NCBI RefSeq assembly: GCF_004801405.1
Contig: NZ_SSOB01000018.1
Coordinates: 93,689-157,688, forward strand
Direction: 5' to 3'
DNA from: Cohnella fermenti
Lineage (GTDB): Bacteria > Bacillota > Bacilli > Paenibacillales > Paenibacillaceae
Length of the DNA: 64,000 nt
Below are positions 1 through 7,773 of the stretch, piece after piece. How positions within the stretch are numbered: the first letter of the stretch is position 1; each line of letters starts with the position of its first letter. The notes under the pieces are model-generated. The model did not search any database and was not told where the DNA came from. It saw only the letters and a list, made by a program, of their open reading frames with translations. The translations under genes and the position numbers were made by a program.

Positions 1-713
1 TTCACGTTCATCCTCTTGCCTACCTTCGCGCCGACAGGGGAAGCGATAATGCTGGCGACAACCATGACAGCCGCAGGGGTCCACAGCATGTGGCCTCCCA
101 TGATCTTGCCTGTCGTCGAACCGATGGAGGAGATGAACGTAATCGCCAGCGACGACGCGATCGCAACCCGGGTCGGAATTCGCAGCAGAACGAGCATAAT
201 CGGAACCGTAATGAAGGCCCCGGCCGCGCCGACAATGCCGGACAGGATGCCGACCACGCCCGCGGATACGGCTGCCAGCCCGCGATGGAACGCGAGTCTC
301 GCGTAGTCATCCTCCTTCTCGCCCTTCTTCGGGAGGAACATCATCACGGCGGCGGCCAACGCCATGACCGCATACGTAATATTGATGGCGCTGTCCGGCA
401 GATACCTGGAGCCATATCCGCCAAGGAAGCTGCCGATGACGATCGGAATCCCCATATAGAGCACAAGCTTCGAGTGAATGAAGTTGCCCTTGCGATACGC
501 GAATATTCCGGCCAACGTCGCGAAGAATACCTGAATCGCACTAATAGCTGCGACCTCCTGGGCCGACAGCGCAAGGAAGCCCAAAGCGGGAGGAATATAG
601 AGCAGCATAGGGTATTTGATGATGGACCCGCCGATCCCTACCATGCCGGATATAAAAGAACCAATAAAGCCGATCGCGAATAACACGAGAATCCACCCGA
701 GATCCAGATTCAT
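1..713 (-). CDS. TauE/SafE-family sulfite/sulfonate exporter (3' end outside window)
   Basis: The frame opens with ATG at 713 and stays open to the left edge, so about 237 N-terminal codons are visible and the C-terminus is missing. The product is an integral membrane protein of hydrophobic helices separated by short loops. It carries the glycine-rich N-terminal motif (GMVGIGGSIIKYPMLL) and a second half-repeat (GIVGAAGAFITVPIML) typical of the duplicated TauE/SafE fold. Family members export sulfite or other sulfur anions. It lies 98 bp downstream of a persulfide dioxygenase-rhodanese gene on the same strand and has its own CstR-type palindrome in the gap, so a role in sulfide/persulfide detoxification, like B. 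subtilis YrkJ beside YrkH, is likely. Substrate is inferred. Confidence 0.88.
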   Translation of the reverse strand, partial: MNLDLGWILVLFAIGFIGSFISGMVGIGGSIIKYPMLLYIPPALGFLALSAQEVAAISAIQVFFATLAGIFAYRKGNFIHSKLVLYMGIPIVIGSFLGGYGSRYLPDSAINITYAVMALAAAVMMFLPKKGEKEDDYARLAFHRGLAAVSAGVVGILSGIVGAAGAFITVPIMLVLLRIPTRVAIASSLAITFISSIGSTTGKIMGGHMLWTPAAVMVVASIIASPVGAKVGKRMNV

Positions 714-759
714 GGCGGCCAATCCTTTCTCTATGACGAGTTGGCTCTCGGAGCCCTAA

Positions 760-775
760 ATACCCAACGGGGTAT
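760..775. promoter_or_regulatory. CstR/CsoR-type operator upstream of the TauE gene
   Basis: The palindrome ATACCCAACGGGGTAT has two ATACCC half-sites around a 4-nt spacer, the layout known for persulfide-sensing CstR repressors. It lies 47 bp before the exporter start and 37 bp past the stop of the dioxygenase gene. This suggests that the exporter has a separately regulated promoter. The repressor gene is not in the window. Confidence 0.7.
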
Positions 776-811
776 TATTTTGGCCAAAAAAAAGCTCCGT
801 CTTGCAAAAGG

Positions 812-1957
812 CTACTTATCGTGCACCGCGCAGCGGTTCGGCCCCATCTCCATCTCCCGTTGCTCTTCCTCGTCCGGCGTCAGCCTGCCCATATTCGTTC
901 GGCGAATCTCCTGATAGGCATTCGGCTGGGGCGGGAGGTTCTTCGTCACGGCTGCCCTGAACTCTTCGTCGCTCCGAATGTTAAGCCCCGGATTGCTCTT
1001 GAACAGGTCTCCGAGACGAGCGGCCACTTTGCCCCCTTCCCCCAACTCGGTGGCCTTGCCGAAGTGCGCAGGAAGCACGGTCAACTCCTCCGCCAGGCCT
1101 CTGTACGTCTCGTACAGCGTCGTCCTCAGGTCCGCCACCCAATCCTCCGCCTTGCCGGCCAGGTCCGGACGACCGATGGACTCTACGAACAGAATATCCC
1201 CGCTCAGCAAGTATTGATCATCAACGATGAAGGAGGTGCTTCCGATTGTATGACCGGGGGAATAGATCGGCTGGATGCGGATTCGGGACCTGCCGACCGT
1301 TATCTCCTTGCCCTCCTCCAGAGGCTCGTATTCGAAGACAACCTCCGTCGCATCCTTCGGAGGAAGCCAGTAAGTCGCGCCGGCGTTCTCCGCCAGCTGT
1401 CTGCCGCCCGAGATGTGATCGGCATGCAGATGCGTATCGAGCGTGTGTTTGATCGTCGCGCCCTTGTCCTTGGCGAATCGCTCGAACACCTCGACCATAC
1501 GAAGCGTGTCGATCGCCGCGGCCTCCCCGTCGGACAATACCATATAAGACAAGCAGCCCTTCCCTATCCGAACGAATTGATACAGTTCGCCTCCGTCCTT
1601 CAGATCGCCAACCTTCACGGGCTCCAGATGTTCGCTCCAGGCCTTCATCCCGCCCTTCAGATAATGGACGTCCGTTCGTCCGGCCTCGGCAAGCTGTTCC
1701 GCCACGAAGACGGAAGACCCTTCCTTGGCGCACACGACCAGGATGTCCCTGCCGTCCGGAATCTGGCCAAGCGCCTCGTCGACCCCGTCCAACAGATCGA
1801 AGTAAGGAATGTTCAAGGTCTCCGTCGCACCGCCTTCGATCTTCCAATTGTCGAATTCCGCTGTATTCCGAACATCCAGAATAAATAGCTTCTCATACGA
1901 CAGAATAATCTTGGCGAGCGCTTGAGCAGTCATTGCTTGAATTGCCGTTGTTGCCAT
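812..1957 (-). CDS. Rhodanese-persulfide dioxygenase fusion (MBL fold)
   Basis: The 381-residue protein has an N-terminal rhodanese domain (about 1-115) with the active-site loop CAKEGSS, the catalytic Cys being residue 76. It is followed by a metallo-beta-lactamase-fold domain (about 120-330) with THLHADH at 175-181 and the later ligand segments SPGHT, LSGD and LPAH. This is the ETHE1/YrkH type of protein that oxidises glutathione- or bacillithiol-persulfide to sulfite with non-haem iron. The rhodanese domain precedes the dioxygenase domain, the reverse of the order I know from the Burkholderia PRF fusion. The start is ATG at 1957, with AAGGAGG 11 nt upstream. Two CstR-type palindromes lie upstream. 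Together with the next exporter gene it forms a sulfide-stress module. Confidence 0.88.
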   Translation of the reverse strand: MATTAIQAMTAQALAKIILSYEKLFILDVRNTAEFDNWKIEGGATETLNIPYFDLLDGVDEALGQIPDGRDILVVCAKEGSSVFVAEQLAEAGRTDVHYLKGGMKAWSEHLEPVKVGDLKDGGELYQFVRIGKGCLSYMVLSDGEAAAIDTLRMVEVFERFAKDKGATIKHTLDTHLHADHISGGRQLAENAGATYWLPPKDATEVVFEYEPLEEGKEITVGRSRIRIQPIYSPGHTIGSTSFIVDDQYLLSGDILFVESIGRPDLAGKAEDWVADLRTTLYETYRGLAEELTVLPAHFGKATELGEGGKVAARLGDLFKSNPGLNIRSDEEFRAAVTKNLPPQPNAYQEIRRTNMGRLTPDEEEQREMEMGPNRCAVHDK

Positions 1958-2020
1958 CGTCCTTGTTCCTCCTTAGAGAATAGATTCCCGATTGCCTGAA
2001 CGATTTTGCCGATGTCCAAT

Positions 2021-2036
2021 ATACCCTATAGGGTAT
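2021..2036. promoter_or_regulatory. CstR/CsoR-type operator 1 of the dioxygenase gene
   Basis: The perfect palindrome ATACCCTATAGGGTAT lies 64 bp upstream of the dioxygenase start. It matches the consensus of persulfide-responsive CstR operators. A second copy starts 34 bp further upstream. Confidence 0.75.
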
Positions 2037-2054
2037 AATTTGGAGTAAAAATTA

Positions 2055-2070
2055 ATACCCCATAGGGTAT
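2055..2070. promoter_or_regulatory. CstR/CsoR-type operator 2 of the dioxygenase gene
   Basis: ATACCCCATAGGGTAT is the second palindrome of the tandem pair, 34 bp (about three helical turns) from the first, which would place both on the same DNA face. It lies at the junction with the kinase remnant to the right. Confidence 0.72.
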
Positions 2071-2104
2071 GTTAGCATCATACACATTTCTCTTGCCTCT
2101 GTCA

Positions 2105-2389
2105 ACTGCGCTGGACGATCGCAACATGCTGCTCCTCATGGAGGACAACGGATTCGGAATGAGCAAGGACGAGATCGATGCGCTGAATCAGCAACTGAAC
2201 GACCCGATCCGGCAGATCGACGAGAGCTACGGACTCAAGAACCTCCATCAACGACTGAAGCTGTTCTACGGCCCGGACTACGGCCTGCACATCCAAGGGA
2301 ACGGGTACGGCGGACTCACCGTCCAGATGAAGCTGAGGAAGATGCGGGTGGAGGATTACATGAATGCGAATCAAGCCCCGCTCCCTTGA
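2105..2389 (+). pseudogene. C-terminal fragment of a YesM-type sensor histidine kinase
   Basis: About 95 codons encode only the end of a HATPase domain. The ATP-lid/G box EDNGFGMSKDEI and the family tail SYGLKNLHQRLKLFYG are present, but the H box, N box, HAMP and membrane parts are absent. The open frame can be extended to an ATG at 2069, but that part lies inside a CstR operator and is not kinase-like. It is the only plus-strand coding remnant near here and sits beside an acquired toxin-antitoxin locus, so it is probably what is left of a two-component operon after a deletion or insertion. Confidence 0.8.
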
Positions 2390-2402
2390 GAGAGCGGGGC
2401 TT
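2373..2402. terminator. GC-rich hairpin at the end of the kinase fragment
   Basis: An 11-bp perfect stem (AAGCCCCGCTC at 2373-2383 with GAGCGGGGCTT at 2392-2402) has an 8-nt loop and overlaps the stop codon of the kinase fragment. No long T tract follows. It lies between the convergent kinase fragment and toxin gene. Confidence 0.55.
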
Positions 2403-2416
2403 GGCGGGAGATTTAC

Positions 2417-2953
2417 TTATGTATCATTTTGTTCAATGCCAACTGCCACATCCACAGTTGGCGTTGTCACAGCTCCAAAGTTACTCACCGCTGCCTCAAG
2501 GGCCAAGAAATCGCAACATCGTTTATGTAGTGAAGGATGCTTTTTGCTTTTTATCATTGAATGTAACCGACTGGCTTTTTTCTTTATTGCTTCTTCTTTC
2601 GACCGGATGAATAATGCCTGATTTGTTAACAATCCGCGGTACTTTGCATCTGCAACTTGAGAAATATCCATATCAATAATTGCTGAGTCGTGAATGGGTA
2701 TCATGTTATTTAAGTTAATAACGCCCAATTTTCCGCCATCTATTTTCACAACGTCGGGAGCGTGTTCGGAAATCATACTATGTTTTGGTTTGGGGGAAGA
2801 GAGCGGTGCGCAGTATTTATGGCCATTCACTTCAAGAATGATACCTACAAACTTGCGATTTCCTGTGGGATCCAAGCTAACGAACGGATCATAAACCCGT
2901 AGATATTGCAAGTACGCAGGCTGAATTGCACATATTCTCAATGTTTTCTCCAT
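2417..2953 (-). CDS. toxN: ToxN/AbiQ-family endoribonuclease toxin of a type III toxin-antitoxin system
   Basis: The 178-residue protein matches the ToxN/AbiQ fold: KFVGIILEVNGHKYCAPLSS followed by PK, then KLGVINLNNMIPI, the conserved core strands of this family. Residues S52, S53 and K55 fall at the same positions as the T52/S53/K55 group that I recall as important in Pectobacterium ToxN. Usual family length is 165-185. ATG at 2953 is chosen because GCGAGG lies 9 nt upstream; a TTG at 2974 gives seven extra residues but has no ribosome site. Family members are sequence-specific RNases held inactive by small RNA pseudoknots. The gene follows three 39-nt repeats and a leaky terminator, as in known loci. 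Base composition is AT-richer than the neighbours, a sign of transfer. Likely phage defence or stress role is inferred from the family. Confidence 0.93.
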   Translation of the reverse strand: MEKTLRICAIQPAYLQYLRVYDPFVSLDPTGNRKFVGIILEVNGHKYCAPLSSPKPKHSMISEHAPDVVKIDGGKLGVINLNNMIPIHDSAIIDMDISQVADAKYRGLLTNQALFIRSKEEAIKKKASRLHSMIKSKKHPSLHKRCCDFLALEAAVSNFGAVTTPTVDVAVGIEQNDT

Positions 2954-2980
2954 TGGCGCCGGCCTCGCTCCCAATAAAAT

Positions 2981-3003
2981 AAGGGTAGCTTTAGGCTACC
3001 CTT
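2981..3003 (-). terminator. Intrinsic (leaky) terminator between antitoxin RNA and toxin gene
   Basis: The stem AAGGGTAGC/GCTACCCTT (9 bp, 5-nt loop) is followed on the minus strand by ATTTTATT. In type III systems such a terminator lets most transcripts end as antitoxin RNA while some read through into the toxin gene. Confidence 0.85.
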
Positions 3004-3013
3004 ACGCGCTTTT

Positions 3014-3130
3014 TTGGTCCCTCACTTGTACGGTAGAGGATCTCCGACTTGTTCCGTTTCTCACTTATATGGCTGAGAATCTCCAACTTGTTCCGCTTCT
3101 CACTTATACGGCTGAGAATCTCCGACTTAT
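3014..3130 (-). ncRNA. toxI: Type III antitoxin RNA: three tandem 39-nt repeats
   Basis: Read on the minus strand, three direct repeats of exactly 39 nt occupy 3130-3092, 3091-3053 and 3052-3014. Each begins AYAAGTYGGAGAT. The first two units differ at only a few positions; the third is more diverged. Within each unit TTCTCA can pair with TGAGAA, and the upstream YGG can pair with CCR in the enclosed loop, giving an H-type pseudoknot. Both helices show paired changes between repeats: CGG/CCG becomes TGG/CCA in repeat 2, and a U-A pair becomes C-G in repeat 3. The array sits between a promoter and the toxin terminator. Repeat number and length fall within the range of known type III antitoxins (about 35-48 nt). 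Confidence 0.9.
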
Positions 3131-3143
3131 TGCTTTTTGCATT

Positions 3144-3162
3144 TGTGAAGCAATGCCTCACA
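3144..3162 (-). other. Hairpin in the leader of the antitoxin RNA
   Basis: TGTGAAGC (3144-3151) and GCCTCACA (3155-3162) form an 8-bp stem with one G-U pair and a 3-nt loop, just downstream of the predicted -10 box. It could be a 5'-end stabilising stem or an operator; the sequence does not decide. Confidence 0.5.
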
Positions 3163-3167
3163 CAACT

Positions 3168-3197
3168 AGTCTATGACAAAAGGTATTTGTTTGTCAA
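3168..3197 (-). promoter_or_regulatory. Sigma-A promoter of the type III toxin-antitoxin locus
   Basis: On the minus strand a perfect -35 box TTGACA (3197-3192) is followed, after 18 nt, by TAGACT (3173-3168, 4 of 6 matches to TATAAT). The predicted start near 3161 is about 30 nt before the first repeat. Confidence 0.75.
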
Positions 3198-3209
3198 TTA
3201 GGTTTACCT

Positions 3210-4691
3210 TCACTCTCCACTCACGATAATAACCGTCTTGCTGCTCGCATCCCAATCGGTCTTGGCGCCGAGGGACTCGCTGATGAAGCGGACGGGAACA
3301 AGGGCGGAATTGTTGACGATAGCCGGAGGAACGTCGATGGCCAGCTTCTGGCCGTTCACCCAAGCCGTCTTCTCTCCGACGGTCAACCGGATCGTCAGGC
3401 TGCCCTTCTCTGCCGTAATCGTCGAGGCAGCCGAATTCCACTCCACGGTTGCGCCCATCGCTTCGAATATGGCTCTTAACGGCACCAGAATTCGTCCATC
3501 CTGACTGATCGGAGGCTGGTCCATTCGCAGATAGCTCCCGTTCACTTCAACGAAGTACGGGTCCTGCTCGATCGTTTCATTCGGATAGCTTGCGATGGCT
3601 ACGGGGATTTTGCCGTTCCACTTCGTTCCATCGCCCAGATAGGGAGCCCCCCAGGACCATAGCGTGCCGTCCGCACGAATGGCCATGGAGCGGAAGCCGA
3701 TGCCATGGGCCGCGATCTTCGTCATCTTCTTCAAGCCGGTCACCCGGACAAGCGTATCGCTCGATTGGAAGGAACCGTTGCCCAATTGTCCTCCCGCATT
3801 CGTCCCGCTCGCCCAGACCGTGCCGTCCTTCTTAAGAAGCAGCGGTCCGCCTGCCGAAGCCTGAATGGCGGCCACGCCCGTTGCCCCTTCCAACTTGCGG
3901 GCGGCAGAGCCGTCGGCCATGGAGACCCCGTTCGACATCCCTTCTCCGTTAGAGCCCCAATACCATACCGTTCCATCGGTGTCGAGCCCGTATGTATATT
4001 GGGAGCCGACGGCTACTTGCACCATATTGACGACGTTCGGGATTTGCGTTAACTGTTCCAGGTACTGCCACACGGTCCCGTCCTTCTTAAGCGCAACGAA
4101 GCTCCCGTAGCCCGATGAGATCGAGACCACGTCGCTCAGCCCGTTCAATTGCGTGGGAACGCTGGCATTCCGGACCGTGCCTTCCGAATCTCTGTAGTAG
4201 AATCCGCCCCATCCCCACACGGTGCCATCCTTCTTCACGGCGAAGCTTCGTATCCAATCGGCCTCAATGGCAACAACGTCCGTAAGCCCGGCTACTTGAG
4301 CCGGAACGGTCCGGCTCTTGTCCGTTCCGTCGCCAAGCTCGCCGTCATGATTGCCGCCCCAAGACCATACCGTCCCATCCTCGCGAAGGGCAAGAGAATG
4401 AATCTGGCCTCCGGCCACGGCGATCACATCCGTCAATCCCGACACCTGCTCGGGAACGAGTGCGGACAGAACGGTCTCTCCTTCTTCGGCTCCGCTGTAA
4501 ATCGCAATCTCCCCCCACTGCCAGACGGTCCCGTCGTTCTTGACGGCCAAGCTGTGGCTGGCTCCTACCGCGATGGAGCTCCAGCCCTTCGCAGACGCCG
4601 GTTCCGCTTGCGCGCCGGATAACGGGAATGGCGTTCCTAAGGATAGAGCCCCGACTATCGCAAGAGCAGCCGCTATCGATTTAATTCTCAT
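3210..4691 (-). CDS. Secreted RCC1-repeat protein with copper amine oxidase-like (stalk) domain
   Basis: The 493-residue protein starts with a signal peptide (MRIKSIAAALAIVGALSLGT, cleavage near AQA at 27-29). Residues about 35-370 hold RCC1-type beta-propeller repeats with the recurring motif VAVKNDGTVWxWG. The C-terminal about 115 residues form the copper amine oxidase N-terminal-like domain common in Paenibacillus surface proteins (ILVPLRAIFEAMGATVEWN and ALVPVRFISESLGAKTDWD, two half-repeats). It has no SLH domain or LPXTG motif. The start is supported by GAAGGAGG upstream. The function is unknown; a surface or envelope protein is likely. The gene stands alone, with repeats upstream and the antitoxin promoter directly downstream. 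Confidence 0.85.
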   Translation of the reverse strand: MRIKSIAAALAIVGALSLGTPFPLSGAQAEPASAKGWSSIAVGASHSLAVKNDGTVWQWGEIAIYSGAEEGETVLSALVPEQVSGLTDVIAVAGGQIHSLALREDGTVWSWGGNHDGELGDGTDKSRTVPAQVAGLTDVVAIEADWIRSFAVKKDGTVWGWGGFYYRDSEGTVRNASVPTQLNGLSDVVSISSGYGSFVALKKDGTVWQYLEQLTQIPNVVNMVQVAVGSQYTYGLDTDGTVWYWGSNGEGMSNGVSMADGSAARKLEGATGVAAIQASAGGPLLLKKDGTVWASGTNAGGQLGNGSFQSSDTLVRVTGLKKMTKIAAHGIGFRSMAIRADGTLWSWGAPYLGDGTKWNGKIPVAIASYPNETIEQDPYFVEVNGSYLRMDQPPISQDGRILVPLRAIFEAMGATVEWNSAASTITAEKGSLTIRLTVGEKTAWVNGQKLAIDVPPAIVNNSALVPVRFISESLGAKTDWDASSKTVIIVSGE

Positions 4692-4892
4692 GGAAGAATG
4701 CCTCCTTCTGTCTCTATCTGTTTCTATCCGTTTCCATCTGTTTCTATTATATCTACCAAATTATATAAGCAAAGCTCGATGATGACCACCTATAATATCC
4801 CAACAGGAATAACCGTCAGAGCGGATCGCCCTGACGGTTCTGTGGATTGGGGAGGGGATCTTAGCTCCTCCGGTACGGTAGCTTTACGGTTT
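4692..4892. promoter_or_regulatory. Intergenic region with a 9-bp hairpin
   Basis: This is the upstream region of the RCC1 gene. A hairpin AACCGTCAG (4811-4819) with CTGACGGTT (4831-4839) and an 11-nt loop is visible. It could terminate transcripts of the sugar operon that ends at 5141, although no strong T tract follows. I see no convincing promoter and no small gene. Confidence 0.4.
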
Positions 4893-5070
4893 TATGCGAT
4901 TTTTCACATTCGTCAGCCTGGATCGGCGCGGAATCGCGGCGTTTTATGCGGTTTTTCGCATACATACGGCGCTTCGAGCCGGAAACTCCGCCATGTATGC
5001 TATTTTTCACATAAAACCGTGCAAAGTGTCCGTTATGGGGCTTCGCCAATGTGATTTTTCGCATAAAATT
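4893..5070. repeat. Four degenerate ~52-nt tandem repeats (TATGCGATTTTTCACAT core)
   Basis: The core TATGNGRTTTTTCRCAT recurs at 4893, 4945, 4996 and 5049, that is at intervals of 52, 51 and 53 nt. The sequence between cores is GC-rich and diverged, with shared pieces such as GCGGAATCGCGGC-like segments. A diverged relative containing CACATAAAACCGTGC occurs at 20139-20218. There are no unique spacers between repeats, so this is not a CRISPR array. The array lies in the gap between the sugar operon end and the RCC1 gene. Function is unknown. Confidence 0.75.
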
Positions 5071-5140
5071 CGGCGGTCAGCGGGGCCGACGGGGGCGGCA
5101 AGGTTGATTTGAGACGGGTTCCGAGTCCAAGGCCCAACCA

Positions 5141-6565
5141 TCAATTGGCGTGATGATAGACCTTCCAGCCTAAATACTTGGTGAATGCTTCCTTGACCGA
5201 ATGCGCCACTTGATTCAAATTCACCGCCACGTGGTGCTCGAAGCCCTGCTCGCAAATATAGCGCAGCAGCTCCTGGAACCGGGGAATCTGCACGACGCCA
5301 TAACCGCCGAAGGTTTGCAACGGATCACTGGTGAACTCGCCTTCGCCCAAGTAAGCGGTAATTTGCCCATTCAGATCGTCCGTCGCTACCTTGCAGTACG
5401 TAAAGGAACGATCTTTGATTCTCCCCTGCAGCGTCCCGAACGTATTTTCTCTGCCGACCGTACCGGACAAGATCTCATGGTAGTCCATGTGGATGGCTTC
5501 GAGCATTTCTTTGGGCAAGTTGCTGCAATGGAACACAACTCCCTTGTCCGGATCATCGCCGTAATTATTGTTCCAATCCAGCAATGCGCTCGGCTTCCGC
5601 GACGCTTGCTGCAGCGCGTACATCCCGACCAGGCCCGGCACATCCACCTCGCAGGCGCTCGGCAGCAGCCCGCTGCTCATCATGCTCATCAATGTACAAG
5701 GGACGATTCCAAAGTATTCCTGCATGGAAGTCCAACACTGAATGGCCGTCGCATCCAGTTCCTGGTCTTCCATCCAATCATCGATCACGACACCCAACGA
5801 CGCCATCTTCACGATTTTGTCCAGCGGATAGCCTTGAATGTCGATATAGGCATTGATTTCTTCCAGCTTGCGCTTCACGGCTGGATCGGATTCCTTCACT
5901 TTGCCGATTCGCCCGAAGATCTCCGAGAGATCGATCGTTTCAATAGAGATGCCGCTCTGCTCCAACAGACGTTCGCTGTAGCGCACCGTATTGAACGACG
6001 CCGGACGCGCGCCGATGGAACCGAATCGGGCCGCTCTCAACGACTTGGCGACTGCGCATGTCGAGACAAAACGTCGGAGGTCGCTCCTGAACGCTTCGCT
6101 CTCCGGGTCCATCGTATGAAGCGAAGTGAGCGTATAGGGGATGCCGTACTGTTGCAGATTGTTGCAGAGCGACATCTTGCCGCAGAAGCTGTCTCTGCGG
6201 TCTCGAATCGTCATCGAAGCGACTTCGTCGCTGAAGGCATGTACGAGAACCGGGACTTTCAGTTCCGCCTTGCGAATGGCATGGGCAATCGCCTTCTCGT
6301 CTCCGAAGTTCGGCAGCGTAATCAGCACGCCGTCCAATCGGTCTCTGTGCTCCTTAAATAAGTTGGCGCAGATGTTTGCTTCATCATGCGTCTCGATTGC
6401 GCCGTGCTTCGTCTCGAGTTCGCCGACGATGACGACCTCCAACCCTTCCTCTGCAAGGACTTTCAGAATGGTCGCACGACCTGACGCTGCCAGATGATCC
6501 GGGAAAAAATCTCTATTGCCTACGATAACGCCTATAACGGGTTTGGATCGCACAACCTGTCTCAT
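5141..6565 (-). CDS. L-fucose/L-arabinose isomerase-family sugar isomerase
   Basis: The 474-residue protein opens with a Rossmann-like segment (VIGVIVGNRDFF) and follows the L-fucose/L-arabinose isomerase superfamily layout. The C-terminal part has DWNNNYGDDPDKGVVFHCSN, the conserved Trp/Asn and HC region near the metal-binding active site. Enzymes of this family interconvert aldoses and ketoses with Mn2+. The real sugar cannot be read from sequence. ATG at 6565 overlaps the kinase stop by 4 bp (ATGA), indicating translational coupling. It is the last gene of an operon with importer, GH127-like enzyme, epimerase-like enzyme and kinase, so it likely acts on the imported monosaccharide in the cytoplasm. 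Confidence 0.8.
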   Translation of the reverse strand: MRQVVRSKPVIGVIVGNRDFFPDHLAASGRATILKVLAEEGLEVVIVGELETKHGAIETHDEANICANLFKEHRDRLDGVLITLPNFGDEKAIAHAIRKAELKVPVLVHAFSDEVASMTIRDRRDSFCGKMSLCNNLQQYGIPYTLTSLHTMDPESEAFRSDLRRFVSTCAVAKSLRAARFGSIGARPASFNTVRYSERLLEQSGISIETIDLSEIFGRIGKVKESDPAVKRKLEEINAYIDIQGYPLDKIVKMASLGVVIDDWMEDQELDATAIQCWTSMQEYFGIVPCTLMSMMSSGLLPSACEVDVPGLVGMYALQQASRKPSALLDWNNNYGDDPDKGVVFHCSNLPKEMLEAIHMDYHEILSGTVGRENTFGTLQGRIKDRSFTYCKVATDDLNGQITAYLGEGEFTSDPLQTFGGYGVVQIPRFQELLRYICEQGFEHHVAVNLNQVAHSVKEAFTKYLGWKVYHHAN

Positions 6566-7773
6566 TCGTCCACTTCCTTCTTGTTAGCTTGATCGAGTCT
6601 GCCTTGCCAGATCTGGATGGCGGAGTTCCAGCTCCAGCCCTCGCCTTCGGGACCTTTATCCGACCGCTTCCATCCCTCTTCGATTCGACCCCGGATCTCC
6701 TCCCAGGAATGCAAGCCGCCAAGCGCATCTTTAGCCTCTACGCTGCACGCGCCAACGGCTGTTGCGCTTTGCAGCGTCTCTTCAAGCGTCAGGTCGGCTA
6801 CAATCCCCCGAATGAATCCGGCAATCGTGCAGTCGCCCGCTCCCGTCGTTCCGATGACGTCGACTTGATAACACGGCGCCCACAGCTCCCGCAATCTCCA
6901 GTTCGCGGCTGTCGACAGGAAGGCATGAGGCACTTGCTGCAAGCGGTCGCCTCCCGCCGTTCGGCAATAGATACCGCAGTCGCCGAGCTTGATCGCCACG
7001 ATGGCGCACCCCCAATCGAGCAACAGTTCCGCCGCTTCCCGAACCGCAACTTCCATCGGAAGTCCACTTAAGCCAGGCAACATGACGCGCAGCTCATCCA
7101 AGCTTGGAAGGAACAAATCCACTTCCGGCAGCACTCGCTGCAGCCACCGCGGCCAATCGACGCGACGGGCCTCGTCAGACCCCGGCATCGCCATATCCAA
7201 CGAGGTCATCGCCCCTGCCCGACGAGCCTCGCCCATGATGAGGGCCATCTCTTCCCCTTGATCGCTGAACAGGCTTCGCATCAGCGGAGGGTAGCCAAAG
7301 TGGAACAGGCGCGCCCCCCGCAACGCTTCCGGGCTAACGTGCTGCGACCGGAAGCGATGATTCACGCCGGGGCAGTGAATGAATATCCGGTCGATCCCGG
7401 GCGATTCGAGCACAATGGTATAGGAGCTGATCTCGCCCTGCACGACTTGCAGCCCCGAGACCAAATCCGGATTCGCGCTGCGAACCGCACGCAAGGTCAG
7501 TTCGCCGAATTCATCGTCCCCGATGCAACCGATCAGCCTCACGGGGACGCCGATCCGATCGAGCGCCAGACCGGTATTGGCTACGCAGCCTCCCGAGCTG
7601 AACGCCGCTCCCCCGGCTTCAACAAGCTGGCCGGGTCTGAGCGAGGTGAGGCCGCCGGCCCGATCGGACAATGCCGGAATCAGGTCCACGGCAATATGCC
7701 CCGCCACGACAACATCGGCCTGCAAGGATATGTCCCCTCTCCGACGCTCCGTTTGCTCCTTATTGCCGAACAT
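6562..7773 (-). CDS. PfkB-family carbohydrate kinase
   Basis: The 403-residue protein has the N-terminal PfkB signature region (GGAAFSSGGCVANTGLALDR) and the C-terminal catalytic signature GTTGAGDCTIAGFIRG, in which the Asp is the catalytic base. The family phosphorylates sugars such as ribokinase or KDG-kinase substrates with ATP. It is longer than typical PfkB kinases (about 310-340), mainly because of a C-terminal extension of about 50 residues after the catalytic helix. ATG at 7773 follows GGAGGCAAT. The gene overlaps the upstream epimerase gene by 14 bp and the downstream isomerase by 4 bp, so the three are one translational unit. Substrate is inferred to be the isomerised or epimerised sugar. 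Confidence 0.88.
   Translation of the reverse strand: MFGNKEQTERRRGDISLQADVVVAGHIAVDLIPALSDRAGGLTSLRPGQLVEAGGAAFSSGGCVANTGLALDRIGVPVRLIGCIGDDEFGELTLRAVRSANPDLVSGLQVVQGEISSYTIVLESPGIDRIFIHCPGVNHRFRSQHVSPEALRGARLFHFGYPPLMRSLFSDQGEEMALIMGEARRAGAMTSLDMAMPGSDEARRVDWPRWLQRVLPEVDLFLPSLDELRVMLPGLSGLPMEVAVREAAELLLDWGCAIVAIKLGDCGIYCRTAGGDRLQQVPHAFLSTAANWRLRELWAPCYQVDVIGTTGAGDCTIAGFIRGIVADLTLEETLQSATAVGACSVEAKDALGGLHSWEEIRGRIEEGWKRSDKGPEGEGWSWNSAIQIWQGRLDQANKKEVDE

Noticed and set aside
2954..2974. TTG start for the toxin
   Set aside because: No ribosome binding site lies at proper distance, and the added residues are not part of the ToxN fold; ATG 2953 fits.
4692..5140. Riboswitch or small protein gene in the gap upstream of the RCC1 gene
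   Set aside because: Only a simple hairpin and the 52-nt repeats are visible; short frames here are explained by the repeats.
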